From: Burkholderia lata
Lineage (GTDB): Bacteria; Pseudomonadota; Gammaproteobacteria; Burkholderiales; Burkholderiaceae
Assembly: GCF_000012945.1 (NCBI RefSeq)
Contig: NC_007509.1
Location: 310,001 to 374,000 of the forward strand
Direction: 5' to 3'
DNA: 64,000 bases
Shown here: positions 8,540 through 17,214 of the stretch, in pieces
How the letters are laid out: the number at the start of each line of letters is the position of its first letter
Numbering within the stretch: the first letter of the stretch is position 1
Notes under the pieces: generated by a model
Seen by the model: only the letters and a program-made list of their open reading frames with translations
Database searches by the model: none
What the model was told of the DNA's origin: nothing
Made by a program: the position numbers and the translations under genes

Positions 8540-9397
8540 ATGAGCAATTTGATTGCTGTCCTGGGCCTGGGGGCGATGGGGTCTGCAATTGCCACCTCCC
8601 TGATTGCGGAGGGCGAGAAGGTCGTCGTCTGGAACAGAAAAGCGGAGAAGGCGCAGCGCCTGCATGAACTGGGAGCACGCGTTGCCGATAGCGCCACGGC
8701 AGCCTGCGATCAGGCAGACGTCATCGTGGTCGTGACCGCGACACCGATCGATCTCGCGGCGGACTTCGAGGCGCTGGGCGAGCGGATGAAAGGGAAAACG
8801 GTGGTCAATCTGGCAACGGGGCGCCCATCGGAGGTCCAGGTACTGGATCAAATCGTGAGGGGTGCCGGCGCAAAATTCATCAGCGGAACAATCCAGTGCT
8901 TCCCGCCCGATATCGGCCGTGAGAGCGCCGTCTTCCTTTTGGGGGGCGACGAGAAGATCTGGAACGAAGTTGAGCCTCTGCTTCGAAAGATTGCGCCGCA
9001 ATCCACCTACGTCAGTGCCAGACCGGATGTGCCGAACGTGCTCGATGCCGGTCTGACGGGCACCTTCGTTTTCGGCGCTGGCGCAGCCTTCCTGGAAGGT
9101 CTCAGGTTCGTAGTGAATTCAGGCATTTCGATCGACGAGATTCGCGACCTGATCCCAACCTATATCGCCGGTCAGACCCACTTCATCGAAGGTCTGTTCG
9201 AATCCGTGGCGGCTTCAGACTATCAACCACGAGGCGCAGATCTGGACATCTACGCGCGAGCGACCGGACTGTTTCAGCAAGCGCAGGAAGATATCGGGCA
9301 GCCGCCACGAATCCTGAAGGCGCTACGCGAGCGAATCCTGGCATCCATTGCAGAAGGCAGTGGTGACCGAGGATACGCTGCACTTTTCAATCATTGA
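8540..9397 (+). CDS. Imine-reductase-type NAD(P) oxidoreductase 1 (6PGDH-like fold)
   Basis: A 285-residue protein with an N-terminal Rossmann nucleotide-binding motif (VLGLGAMGSAIA, residues 7-18) and the cofactor-phosphate loop VVWNRKAEK. At the position where beta-hydroxyacid dehydrogenases keep a catalytic lysine it has Asp169 (VPNVLDAGLTG), as in bacterial imine reductases. Start ATG 8540 is chosen over ATG 8534 because AGGGA sits at better spacing. The PhyH gene starts 20 bases after its stop, so the two are probably cotranscribed. Likely chemistry is NADPH-dependent reduction of a C=N or C=O bond. The substrate is unknown, and beta-hydroxyacid dehydrogenase activity is not excluded. 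Confidence 0.82.
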   Translation: MSNLIAVLGLGAMGSAIATSLIAEGEKVVVWNRKAEKAQRLHELGARVADSATAACDQADVIVVVTATPIDLAADFEALGERMKGKTVVNLATGRPSEVQVLDQIVRGAGAKFISGTIQCFPPDIGRESAVFLLGGDEKIWNEVEPLLRKIAPQSTYVSARPDVPNVLDAGLTGTFVFGAGAAFLEGLRFVVNSGISIDEIRDLIPTYIAGQTHFIEGLFESVAASDYQPRGADLDIYARATGLFQQAQEDIGQPPRILKALRERILASIAEGSGDRGYAALFNH

Positions 9398-9417
9398 CAC
9401 CTGTTGGAGGAATCACC

Positions 9418-10296
9418 ATGTCGTTGCAACGCCTTTCAAGCGATAGCACTCCTGAAGATCTGGCGAACGCAGTTCGGCAGGACGGTGGGGCGATCGTCAA
9501 GAACTTTCTCGGTTCCGACTTGCTCGCGCAGATTCAGCGGACGCTCTTTGACACGCTCCAGTCCGCTCCGAACGGAGTAGACGATTACTTCGCCGGTACA
9601 CAGACGCGTCGGGTCTCGCGCCTCTTTGCGCGTACCGACTGGATGGCCGAGGTTGCGTTGCATCCGCTCTATCTGGGCGCGGCGCGCAACATCCTGCAGA
9701 CGCCGATCAAGATCTGGAGCGGCGAAAACCAGATCGACATCGCTCCCGATATTCAGGTAGGGGTGACACAAGCCATTCAGATCCTGCCGGGTCAAGGCCT
9801 TCAGCCGTTGCATCGTGACGATTCCGTATGGCTTTGGCGGCACCCGAACTATGGGCGCGAGGCCCGGTTCCAGGTCATGGTGGCGGTATCCGACTTTACG
9901 GCAGAAAACGGCGCCACGCTTGTCATCCCGGGTAGCCACAAGTGGGACGACGAGCGTAGCCCCAAGCAGGAGGAGGCCGTTTCCGCGGAAATGTCCGCCG
10001 GCGATGCGCTGTTCTTTATCGGCTCCACCTATCACGGGGGCGGAAAGAACACCAGCGATGCACCGCGCACCGGCCTGACGATGTCGTATGACCTGGCCAT
10101 CCTCCGGCAGGAAGAAAACCAGTACCTCACGCTGCCGATCGAACGCGTGAAGCGCTATCCGGAAGAACTGCAGCGCTTGCTCGGCTGGACGTACGGCACG
10201 ACTTTTGCGGGCTTCGTCGAGCGTAACGGTCAAATGTCGGATCCGAACGACCTGTTGAAAATGAAGGACTTCCTCGAGGTCGGGCATTTCGATTAA
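9418..10296 (+). CDS. PhyH-family Fe(II)/2-oxoglutarate dioxygenase 1
   Basis: A 292-residue phytanoyl-CoA dioxygenase-family protein. The iron-binding HxD is H132-D134 (PLHRDDS), the distal histidine is H206 in TYHGGGKN, and R217 (DAPRTGLT) is placed to hold 2-oxoglutarate. All ligands are present, so it should be an active hydroxylase. ATG 9418 follows TTGGAGG. It sits 20 bases behind the imine-reductase-type gene and ahead of an MFS transporter, and is probably part of one operon under sites e and f. It is paralogous to the PhyH at 17215-18090 and to the gene starting at 63822. The substrate is unknown. Confidence 0.9.
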   Translation: MSLQRLSSDSTPEDLANAVRQDGGAIVKNFLGSDLLAQIQRTLFDTLQSAPNGVDDYFAGTQTRRVSRLFARTDWMAEVALHPLYLGAARNILQTPIKIWSGENQIDIAPDIQVGVTQAIQILPGQGLQPLHRDDSVWLWRHPNYGREARFQVMVAVSDFTAENGATLVIPGSHKWDDERSPKQEEAVSAEMSAGDALFFIGSTYHGGGKNTSDAPRTGLTMSYDLAILRQEENQYLTLPIERVKRYPEELQRLLGWTYGTTFAGFVERNGQMSDPNDLLKMKDFLEVGHFD

Positions 10297-10541
10297 CGGA
10301 CGGGAGGTGTGATGGGATCCTGGCTCGGCTTCCACAGGGAAATCGGGGGATTCCATCACCTGAGGGCATCGTAGTCGGTCGACGGGATGCTATAGGTCGA
10401 TGAAGCGCGAGCAGTTGTGAAATTGCGATTTTTCGGTTGGATGAAGCAGTCTTCGAAACAGTGCCTGTATGGATGCGAGCAAGAGGGCGATTCGATGCCT
10501 CGTCGCGATTTCGCATTCGTGCAAACGACAAGGAGTCGATC

Positions 10542-11690
10542 GTGAATTACGAAATCAAGGGAATCCGAAAAATCGCGCTGCTTTATACAGGAGCCGTGGT
10601 CTGGACGCCTACTTACCTGCTTCCGTTCAACATCGAAGAATCGATGGCCCGGTTCGGACTGTCGGAAAGCACCGCTGGATGGCTCGCGTCCGCGGTGCTG
10701 CTCTGTCTTGCGCTTTCCATCATCATTTTCGGTCGTCACATGGCGACGTTGAACAAGAGAACGGGGGCGCTCGCTGCGGCAGCGCTTGCCGTTCTGTCGA
10801 CGTGTGCGATGTTCTCGCATAATTTTTATGTGTTCGTCGCCGCGAAACTGGTTCTCGGCGCTGCCTTGGGTGTCAGCTGTGTTTGCGCGTACGGGGTAAT
10901 TGCACACGTCAAGCACCCGGAGAAGGTTGCGGCTCAAGTCGCTGTGGCGATGGCCATCATATTTTCCTGTGCGATGTACGTCGTCCCGATCGTGAACGTG
11001 AAGATAGGCAATATCGGTGTGGATGCCGTCCAGCTCGCCGTTGTCGTGGCGGCTCTGTTTTTCGGCGCGTTCATGCATCCTGCCGTCAACGCTAGCGAGG
11101 AAAATGTCGCGAAGGACGCCATCAAATCCAGTGACGTCCGAGGGATTCTGCTCAGCGCATTCTTCATCTACGTGTCGCAGACGGCCCTCATGGGCTTCGC
11201 CGCAGAGGTCGCGGCAACCCGAGGTGTTGAAGCGGAGCAACTCGGCATTCTGTTCATGGTCAATGCGGCCTTCCAGTTGCCGGTGGGGGTAGCGGTCAAC
11301 TGGCTGGGCGATCGTTTTGGTCTGTTCAAGCCGATCGCCTTTGGACTCGCGCTGTTGATCGCATGCAGCCTGGGCATGTATTGCGTGGGCGGCAGGTGGG
11401 CGTTTCTCGTGGCAACGGCGCTCGTCAGTGCCGGTGCGACGCTGATTGCCCCTTATATGGTGGGGGCACTTTCACAAATGGATACCAGCGGAAGAAGCAC
11501 CGCGACCTGTGCATCGGCAATCAATCTTGGCCTGGCGGTAGGCCCCGCGATCGCCGGCATGGTGTTCACCGTGGCCGGCTTGCGTGCGGTCGGCTGGCTG
11601 TCCGTCGGGTTGCTCGTGGTGCCGATCTTTCTGACCAGCGTGGCGATCCGTCAGTTCAAGTCGCGACATTCCGAGGCAGTTATCGCCTGA
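10542..11690 (+). CDS. MFS transporter
   Basis: A 382-residue integral membrane protein with about 12 hydrophobic segments and a short central loop (FMHPAVNASEENVAKDAIKS). The charged loop NWLGDRFGLFKP in the second half is MFS-like. The chosen GTG start at 10542 follows AAGGAG at 6-base spacing, and the product begins VNYEIKGIRKIALLYTGAV. It lies 245 bases after the PhyH gene and 205 before the 7-TM gene. It presumably imports the pathway substrate or exports a product across the inner membrane. The direction cannot be told. Confidence 0.82.
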   Translation: MNYEIKGIRKIALLYTGAVVWTPTYLLPFNIEESMARFGLSESTAGWLASAVLLCLALSIIIFGRHMATLNKRTGALAAAALAVLSTCAMFSHNFYVFVAAKLVLGAALGVSCVCAYGVIAHVKHPEKVAAQVAVAMAIIFSCAMYVVPIVNVKIGNIGVDAVQLAVVVAALFFGAFMHPAVNASEENVAKDAIKSSDVRGILLSAFFIYVSQTALMGFAAEVAATRGVEAEQLGILFMVNAAFQLPVGVAVNWLGDRFGLFKPIAFGLALLIACSLGMYCVGGRWAFLVATALVSAGATLIAPYMVGALSQMDTSGRSTATCASAINLGLAVGPAIAGMVFTVAGLRAVGWLSVGLLVVPIFLTSVAIRQFKSRHSEAVIA

Positions 11691-11696
11691 AGCGTG

Positions 11697-11755
11697 AGGC
11701 GAAGCGATCGCCTTGCCGCACGAACGCGCCCCGGCCCTTATGGATGCTCGGGGCG
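11697..11755 (+). terminator. Hairpins after the MFS gene
   Basis: AGGCGA/TCGCCT (11697-11713) and a CGCCCC/GGGGCG pair (11727-11755) could form stems just after the MFS stop. No T-run follows, so this is a weak terminator or an attenuating structure before the 7-TM gene. Confidence 0.3.
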
Positions 11756-11895
11756 GCGTCGGCCGCGTGACATGCCAGTGCGAAACCAATCTATGCCGGG
11801 AGCGCCTTCTCGCGTCGAGAGATGATGCAAAGATGAGTATTGATGCTGGCAAGCGCGATGGTTACTCAAATTCTTGACGATCATTGGAATGTGTC

Positions 11896-12585
11896 ATGGA
11901 ACTCAAATATTATCTTTATTGTCTTGCCGATCTTGCGTTGATAACGACTTCACTCGTCTACGGCGTGAAGCTTCTCAAGCGACGCAACGGCCTCCTCGGA
12001 TTCGAGTGGCTGGTGACGACGTTCTCGGCATCGAATTTGATGCTCAACGCGTTGACGGGCGAGCACGTCTTTCTCAGTGTCTCGCTTTTTTGCGATGCAT
12101 TTTCCAGAGGGTTCGGCGTACCTGTCATCACCATCGTCGGCATGATGGCTGTTACGCATCGACATAAACCGTCGCTTTTCACTGATGTCTTGTATGTGGT
12201 GGGTGCACTGGCGGGAACCGTCGTTGTGTGGACTGCCGACTTCATGGTCGGACCCAAACCGTATTTCTATCTGGTGATGTGGTCCTTGTTCTCGGTATAT
12301 CTCGTTTACGTCGTCGGGAAGCTGCTGCGAATTGGCGACAAGCGCAACGCAGTGAGTGTGATCGTGGCACTGGTCGCCACGCAGATTATTGCGAGCACCT
12401 ACGACTTCTACCATATACCCGGTGACCATGATCACATGATCTTTTATATCTTCGCGTTGCTTTCCTGGTCTTACCTGTCCGTCTCACTGTATTACGCCTA
12501 TTGTGCGCTGGAGCGCGCGCAGGAAAAAGCAACGAACTTCAATCGACGCTACACCCTTGGCAGCCTGGAACGAAATCCGCAGTGA
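11896..12585 (+). CDS. Uncharacterised 7-TM membrane protein, copy A
   Basis: A 229-residue protein with seven hydrophobic segments. It belongs to a family with three members in this window (others at 54222 and 62568). Shared landmarks are YGxK(L/F)(L/V)(K/R)(K/R)RNxLLG near residues 22-35, D(A/T)F(S/T)RGFG(V/I/M)P, PYFYxxMWxL, a D-Y-x-x-PG loop between segments 6 and 7, and the C-terminal YYAYCAL(E/D)R. There is no signal peptide, haem motif or recognisable catalytic domain. In all three cases it lies in a module with amine-related enzymes. The function is unknown; a transporter, sensor or membrane partner of an oxidase are all possible. Confidence 0.85.
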   Translation: MELKYYLYCLADLALITTSLVYGVKLLKRRNGLLGFEWLVTTFSASNLMLNALTGEHVFLSVSLFCDAFSRGFGVPVITIVGMMAVTHRHKPSLFTDVLYVVGALAGTVVVWTADFMVGPKPYFYLVMWSLFSVYLVYVVGKLLRIGDKRNAVSVIVALVATQIIASTYDFYHIPGDHDHMIFYIFALLSWSYLSVSLYYAYCALERAQEKATNFNRRYTLGSLERNPQ

Positions 12586-13197
12586 TTGCCGCGCGCCCGC
12601 CGGAATGCCGTTGGATCTTCATGCGGGAAAATGGAGCTGGCAACTTCAATCGTGAGCTTTCCCGCCGTGGAGGGGGCGCCACTTGATCGCGAGCAATGTC
12701 TTGCAACCCACGCCTCGCTCGTACGGGTGGCGTGGGGCGAATTTGGCCTGCAGTCGGTGGAGGTTCTGTTTCCGGCGTCAGGTCTGCAGCCCTTTGGCTG
12801 CGTAACGGTACGACCGTTTCTCTCTCGCCCAGGCATGACAAGCCGGCCTCGGTCGATTCTCGCTGCGACTGCCTGGGCGATCAACGGACGAGCTTAGAGA
12901 ACCGGACGCGCCGCGATCGAGCTCGGTGGCGTACCCGGCGCGGTTTTGACGTTTCAGCACGAACTCGAGCAGTTACCGAGGGGCGCTGTCCGGCTCGCCG
13001 TCAGCCGTCGCCGCACGTTGCGTACACACGAGACCCGCACAGCCGCGATCGAGCGCGAGCACGCTATCGAAATCAGTTGCGCGCGCTCGCCTTCGGTCGT
13101 CCGATCGTCATGCTGACGTCTCCCGTTCCGTTGGCGTCAACATGCGACGTGAATATGGGGCCGTTAAGAGCGGAACGGGATACGGGTCGGGTTGTCT
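12586..13197. other. Gap with no recognisable gene
   Basis: The 612 bases between the convergent 7-TM and imine-reductase-type genes contain a plus frame at 12586-12897. It starts right at the preceding stop and matches no family I know. The rest is Arg-rich in all frames. It may be decayed coding DNA. Confidence 0.45.
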
Positions 13198-14103
13198 CTA
13201 ACCCCGGTTCGCGAGCGGCTTCCTGAAGCATTCAAACACGGCGGCCAGCTCATGTTGACCGTGGCCCTTGGCGACGGCCTGCTGGAGTCGCGCCAGGACT
13301 TCTTGCGGGTAGCTGCTGTCCGTGCCACTTTCCTGGCTGTACGCTACAAGCTGTCCGATACCCGCGGCCCAACTGTCCAGGGTGGCCTGCGATCCCGAGT
13401 AGTTTCCTTTCTTGATCATCTGTACGCACGTCTGAAGCGTATCCTCAACGAAGGGGCGACGTGCCAAGGCAAGCGACAAGTAGGTGTCGAGGGAGATGCC
13501 TTCGGCGTCACACACGGCGGCGCCGTAGAGAAACCCGAGCGCGGCCCCCAGGGAGAACGAACCCACTACAGCGCCGTCGAGAATGGCGGCATTCCCGAAT
13601 CGCTCTCCAACGAACAACGCATGCCCACTCAGGTTCGCCAGGGTAGGTCGCAGGGCTTCGAAGGTCGAACGCGAGCCGGCATAGAGAATCGATCCGTCCG
13701 ACGTGCCGATATCCTTGGGGTAGCAGCCGATGGTGCCGTCCAGGTAAGCCACGTCGTGTTCCCTGGCCCACTCCGAAGCCTCTCGTGCGTCCTCCGGTGT
13801 GCCCGTCGTGAGCTGGATGATCGTTTTGCCTTTGAGACGGGCCGCGACGTCCGGCGTGCGCAGCAACGAATCGGATGCGCCATAGTCGAGCACGCAAACG
13901 ACCACGACCTGACTCGCATCGATCGCCTCCGCGGCTGAGTGTGCGACCTGGGCGCCAACCTCGCCAAGCGCCGCAGACTTGCTCGCCGTGCGGTTCCAGA
14001 CGGTGACGCGATGATCGGCGGCAAGCAATGCCTCGGCCAGGGCCGCTCCCATTGCGCCGAGACCAATGACGGATATTGCCTGCGCCGTTACGGTATTTGC
14101 CAT
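13198..14103 (-). CDS. Imine-reductase-type NAD(P) oxidoreductase 2
   Basis: A 301-residue protein closely fitting bacterial imine reductases: VIGLGAMGAALAEALL (residues 12-27), VTVWNRTASK, TTGTPEDAREASEWAR, AYLDGTIGCYP, and Asp176 (AAILDGAVV) in place of the lysine of beta-hydroxyacid dehydrogenases. ATG 14103 is chosen because AAGGAGG lies 6 bases upstream; the adjoining GTG at 14106 would be too close. It is on the minus strand downstream of the class III aminotransferase, but a strong terminator between them suggests its own promoter. It probably reduces a cyclic or amine-derived imine with NADPH; the substrate is not known. Confidence 0.86.
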   Translation of the reverse strand: MANTVTAQAISVIGLGAMGAALAEALLAADHRVTVWNRTASKSAALGEVGAQVAHSAAEAIDASQVVVVCVLDYGASDSLLRTPDVAARLKGKTIIQLTTGTPEDAREASEWAREHDVAYLDGTIGCYPKDIGTSDGSILYAGSRSTFEALRPTLANLSGHALFVGERFGNAAILDGAVVGSFSLGAALGFLYGAAVCDAEGISLDTYLSLALARRPFVEDTLQTCVQMIKKGNYSGSQATLDSWAAGIGQLVAYSQESGTDSSYPQEVLARLQQAVAKGHGQHELAAVFECFRKPLANRG

Positions 14104-14536
14104 CACAAACCTCCTTCGAATCGGGTATATGAAACTTCAGAAGAGGACTCGCTTCGCTCAGCGAGGAACAGGGGTACCCGCCGTCGACCGCCACCGATCG
14201 CATGTGGCAGGAACCTGTCGTTGCACTTTATGGTTGCCCGGCCGCCGCGTCGGGATGCGCTCGATCGGCACCCTGCCGTAGCCGGTCTCCCGCACCGAAT
14301 CGGTCATCGCGGAGCCGATGAAGCGTGGTTCGATCGCGTTGGCGGATGCGGTAGATCCTGGACGGTTTCACGCAAGAGGCGCCGGCCATCGACGTCGGGC
14401 AACAATGAATCAAACCGCGACGAATGCTTGAACCTGCATGGGTTCGAGACGCCGGCCTGAAGCCAGGGCGATCGTCGAGGCGTGGTCCCTGAATTGCGTA
14501 TAACGATAGTTGTCCTGGCTTTTATAAAAATGACGT

Positions 14537-14569
14537 GGCACCAGCCGAGTTCGCTCGTCGGCTGGTGCC
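14537..14569 (-). terminator. Strong rho-independent terminator of the class III aminotransferase
   Basis: A perfect 12-bp stem (GGCACCAGCCGA / TCGGCTGGTGCC) with a 9-base loop. On the minus strand it is followed by ACGTCATTTTTAT. It lies 88 bases past the aminotransferase stop and isolates it from the gene at 13198-14103. Confidence 0.75.
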
Positions 14570-14656
14570 TGGGTCGGGTCCGGCAGGATCCGAAACGCTG
14601 TAACGCTCGCTCCAGATCTGGCGTGGAAAACCCACGCTGATCAAGAGCATCCGGCA

Positions 14657-15925
14657 TTAACGCTGCACGGTGTCCAGAATATCCAGGCGGCTCACTGCAA
14701 CCGCCTTCTGCTTGATCGCGCCAAATGCCACTTCGGTCGCCTCGAGCGTACGTGCGATGTCGTCGTCGGTGTGGCTCGCCGTGAAGAACATGTTGTGCCA
14801 CGGGTGAAGATAGGCGCCATTCTTGATGACTTCCGAAGCCCACGCCCGGCCGCGCGACACGAGCTCGTCGTCACCCGCGAAAAGCATCTGCGGCATGACG
14901 CTCGGCCCGGTCTGCTTGAGTTCGAAGCCATGCCGCTCGGCTTGTTCCGCGATGCCGGCGCGCAGCTTGTCCGCCAACCGCTTGGTATGTTCGAGGTAGT
15001 CCGTTTCTCGTACCAGGCGCAGCGTTTCGATCGCCGCGGCCATCGGCACAGCCGAGAGCCAGTAGGAGCCCGTGACGAAAACGTTCGTCGCAGCCTCTCG
15101 TGCCTTGTCGGAACCGAGAACCGCAGCGATCGCATAGCCGCCGCCGATCGCCTTGCCCCAGCAACTGAGGTCCGGGTGCACGCCCCAGTCCGACCATGAA
15201 CAGTCACGCGACAGGCGCAGCCCCGTGCGGACCTCGTCGACGACCAGAAGCGCTTCCTGCTCGTCCGCGAGGCGACGGCACTCCTTCGCGTATTCGATCG
15301 ACGGGAAGAACTGGTCGTAGAGCACTTCGTGCCGGAACGGCGTAGCGTAGATGGCCGCTACGTCACCGTCGACGCTCTTGACGGCGGCATTGAGGCTCTC
15401 GATATCGTTGTACTCGAAGTAGACGATGTGAGCCCGGTCTTCCTTGGTAATCCCCGTCGTATAGGGCACGTTCCACGGGGACGCCCCATGATACGTGCCG
15501 CGCGCAACGAGAATCTTGCGCTTCTCGCGATAGGCGCGCGAGATCACCATGGCCATCGACGTGGCGTCCGAGCCGTTCTTGCAGAACATCGCCCAATCGG
15601 CGTGACTGACCTGCTGGGTGAGCGCCTCGGCAAGCTGAACCATCACCTCGCTGGGGCCCGTCGCCGTGTCGATCTTCTGCAACTGGAGGGCGGCGGCCTG
15701 CTCGATCCGCTCGTTGCCGTAGCCGAACAGGTTCGTGCCGTAGCCACACACGTAGTCGATGTACTTGTTGCCGTCGACGTCCCAGAGATGGGTACCTTTC
15801 GCTTTTGCAAAGTACAGCGGGAAATCTTCCGTCAAATACTTGACGCTCTGGTGACCGTACATCCCGCCCGGGATGACCTTCTCGGCTCTTGCGAACCATT
15901 CGTTCTTCTTTGCCAGCCTGTCCAT
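14657..15925 (-). CDS. Class III aminotransferase (glutamate-1-semialdehyde mutase-like)
   Basis: A 422-residue PLP enzyme of fold type I. D230 in VVDEVRTGLR binds the pyridine nitrogen and K258 in LSCWGKAIGGGY is the cofactor lysine. The ALTQQ...KNGSDATSMA region and the GTYHG motif are as in HemL-like and omega-aminotransferases. ATG 15925 (MDRLAKKNEW) follows AAGGAG at 7 bases, so a longer frame to 15994 is rejected. With a terminator downstream and operator g 59 bases upstream it forms its own transcription unit. It may shift or transfer an amino group. A true HemL role is unlikely, given the context and regulation. Confidence 0.87.
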   Translation of the reverse strand: MDRLAKKNEWFARAEKVIPGGMYGHQSVKYLTEDFPLYFAKAKGTHLWDVDGNKYIDYVCGYGTNLFGYGNERIEQAAALQLQKIDTATGPSEVMVQLAEALTQQVSHADWAMFCKNGSDATSMAMVISRAYREKRKILVARGTYHGASPWNVPYTTGITKEDRAHIVYFEYNDIESLNAAVKSVDGDVAAIYATPFRHEVLYDQFFPSIEYAKECRRLADEQEALLVVDEVRTGLRLSRDCSWSDWGVHPDLSCWGKAIGGGYAIAAVLGSDKAREAATNVFVTGSYWLSAVPMAAAIETLRLVRETDYLEHTKRLADKLRAGIAEQAERHGFELKQTGPSVMPQMLFAGDDELVSRGRAWASEVIKNGAYLHPWHNMFFTASHTDDDIARTLEATEVAFGAIKQKAVAVSRLDILDTVQR

Positions 15926-15983
15926 GCTCGACTCCTTGTGAAAAATTCGTTCTCGGAACGTCAGACCCGATATCAAGTCTTTT

Positions 15984-16000
15984 GACTGAGTCAAGTGACC
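15984..16000 (-). promoter_or_regulatory. Shared island operator, site g
   Basis: The minus strand reads GGTCACTTGACTCAGTC. It is 59 bases before the class III aminotransferase start and has the same (T/A)CAGTC-type extension as site i before PhyH 2. Confidence 0.65.
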
Positions 16001-16146
16001 AAATATTCGAACCCCGGAATTTTGGGGAGTGCTGCTTCCGAAATCTCGCGTCTCGTCGTTGGATCGACGCGCCGTCTGGCCTGGTGTCGCGAATGCAGCT
16101 TCGCTGCGTCACGCGCGTGGGCGTCTGTCGTCGCTTCATGCGAATT

Positions 16147-16163
16147 GGTCATTTGACCAAGTC
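16147..16163 (+). promoter_or_regulatory. Shared island operator, site h
   Basis: GGTCATTTGACCAAGTC, a perfect GGTCA-NN-TGACC palindrome with the AAGTC extension. It points to the right, where only a transposase remnant remains. It is about 163 bases from site g. Confidence 0.7.
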
Positions 16164-16340
16164 TAGTGTCTACAAATGTCGTCCCGACGGAAATTGGCGT
16201 TTTCCACTAGCCCCGCACAGCAATGGATTTGCGTCGTGCTCGGCATGCCACGGTGATGGGGGAAGAGGCGAGTTGCACAACGGCAGTTGGCTGGCGTGCG
16301 CTGAGCGGCGGCGATACCTGATCCGCGTGATGGAAATCCC

Positions 16341-16393
16341 CGCTCAACGTTTCGAGCAGGGATGCAGGGTGATCAAGGTGGGGATGCGCGCTG
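16341..16393. repeat. About 50-bp dispersed repeat, copy 1
   Basis: This stretch starts CGCTCAAC, continues TTCGAGCAGGGAT and ends ATCAAGGTGGGGATG. It recurs with a few changes at 23035-23084. The CCCGCTC...GAGCAGGG part can pair as a hairpin. Both copies lie in decayed intergenic DNA, and the origin is unknown. Confidence 0.55.
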
Positions 16394-16680
16394 AGGGGGC
16401 GGCGGTGTACTTCCGCCGGAAGGTTTCGCTGCGGGAGATTGTGGTACGTACGGGCGTGTTCAGAAGCCCGGTCCATGCATGGCAGGGGCAGACTGATCCG
16501 CGCAGGCGGAAGTATCCGAAGCGCGCGGGCTCGCGAGTCATCGACACATGGCCCGGTAAACTGTCGGGCCGATTCGAGACCGAAAGCCGCCGACCGAAGC
16601 GCGGGCAATGCACGACGCGGATCATGTTCGACACGATCCGCGCGCAAGGCTACGCCGGCATCTTCGATCGTTCCTGGTAG
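16381..16680 (+). mobile_element. IS21-family transposase (IstA-like) N-terminal remnant
   Basis: One plus frame ending at TAG 16680 translates to VSLREIVVRTGVFRSPVHAW followed by TDPRRRKYPKRAG. It finishes with SRRPKRGQCTTRIMFDTIRA and QGYAG. This is the order seen at the start of IS21-type IstA transposases: helix-turn-helix (LSxREIxRRTGxSRxTV), a basic linker, then the RRPKR...IRAQGYxGS block. Only about 100 residues remain; the DDE domain, istB and terminal repeats are absent. It marks an old insertion between the aminotransferase and PhyH modules. Confidence 0.6.
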
Positions 16681-16869
16681 CGCCTATTGGGACGAGTCGT
16701 AGTGCTCAATGTGGTACAGAACCATGAATCCCGGGCTTAATACCAGAAGGATCCCGGCAACGAGAGAGATTGCGACAAATAAACGCTTCACCATGATCAC
16801 GCTCCTGAGTGGGATGAGGTGCAATAGAAAGTCGATTCTTGGGGGCCATACGCGGAACGGCACGCAATC

Positions 16870-17108
16870 CCCGCATTCGATTGGCGGTCACCGAGGCGCT
16901 GTCCGCGATCGCTTCGCTACCGGCGGCGACGATTTCGTTGACGACCTGCTGGGCGGCCGTGGCGGAGCCGCCTCTGCCTTTCACGTCGCTGCCCAGATCG
17001 TTGACGACAACCTTTGCCCCAGCCGGGCAGCAACAGCGCATGCTCGCGCCCGAGACCGGTGCCTGCGCCGGTCCCGATCGCCACGCGATTTGTCAGGTCG
17101 AGCGTCAT
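16870..17108 (-). pseudogene. Short-chain dehydrogenase fragment, frameshifted
   Basis: From ATG 17108 the complement reads MTLDLTNRVAIGTGAGTGLG and continues REHALLL, the start of an SDR with the TGxxxGxG cofactor motif. The frame then breaks, and the homology continues in the next frame as GAKVVVNDLGSDVKGRGGSA followed by QQVVNEIVAAGSEAIADSAS. It stops after about 80 residues, before the catalytic YxxxK. The style matches HSD10/MFE-type SDRs that act on 3-hydroxyacyl-CoA. It is a non-functional remnant. Confidence 0.75.
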
Positions 17109-17214
17109 GGGGTGCCTCGCTGGTGGCGATCCCGTCGTGGCCCGCGCATGTGCGTCAGGCAATTCGCGGAGGGGGATCACCCCTCCCGGACCGATGCAGG
17201 CGTCTGTTCGTGGC

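Noticed and set aside
12586..12897. A 103-codon plus frame directly after 7-TM copy A
   Set aside because: It has no ribosome site, no recognised family and unclear codon pattern; I list the stretch only as a gap.
14657..15925. Calling the class III aminotransferase hemL (glutamate-1-semialdehyde mutase)
   Set aside because: It is under the island operator among amine genes and is unlikely to be the housekeeping haem enzyme; only the family relation is safe.
16207..16330. A CSACH motif (16237-16251) followed by GDGGRG in a plus-strand frame, like a c-type haem site
   Set aside because: It is isolated, with no signal peptide, no methionine ligand region and no conserved flanks. A chance match or a tiny relic is more likely than a cytochrome gene.
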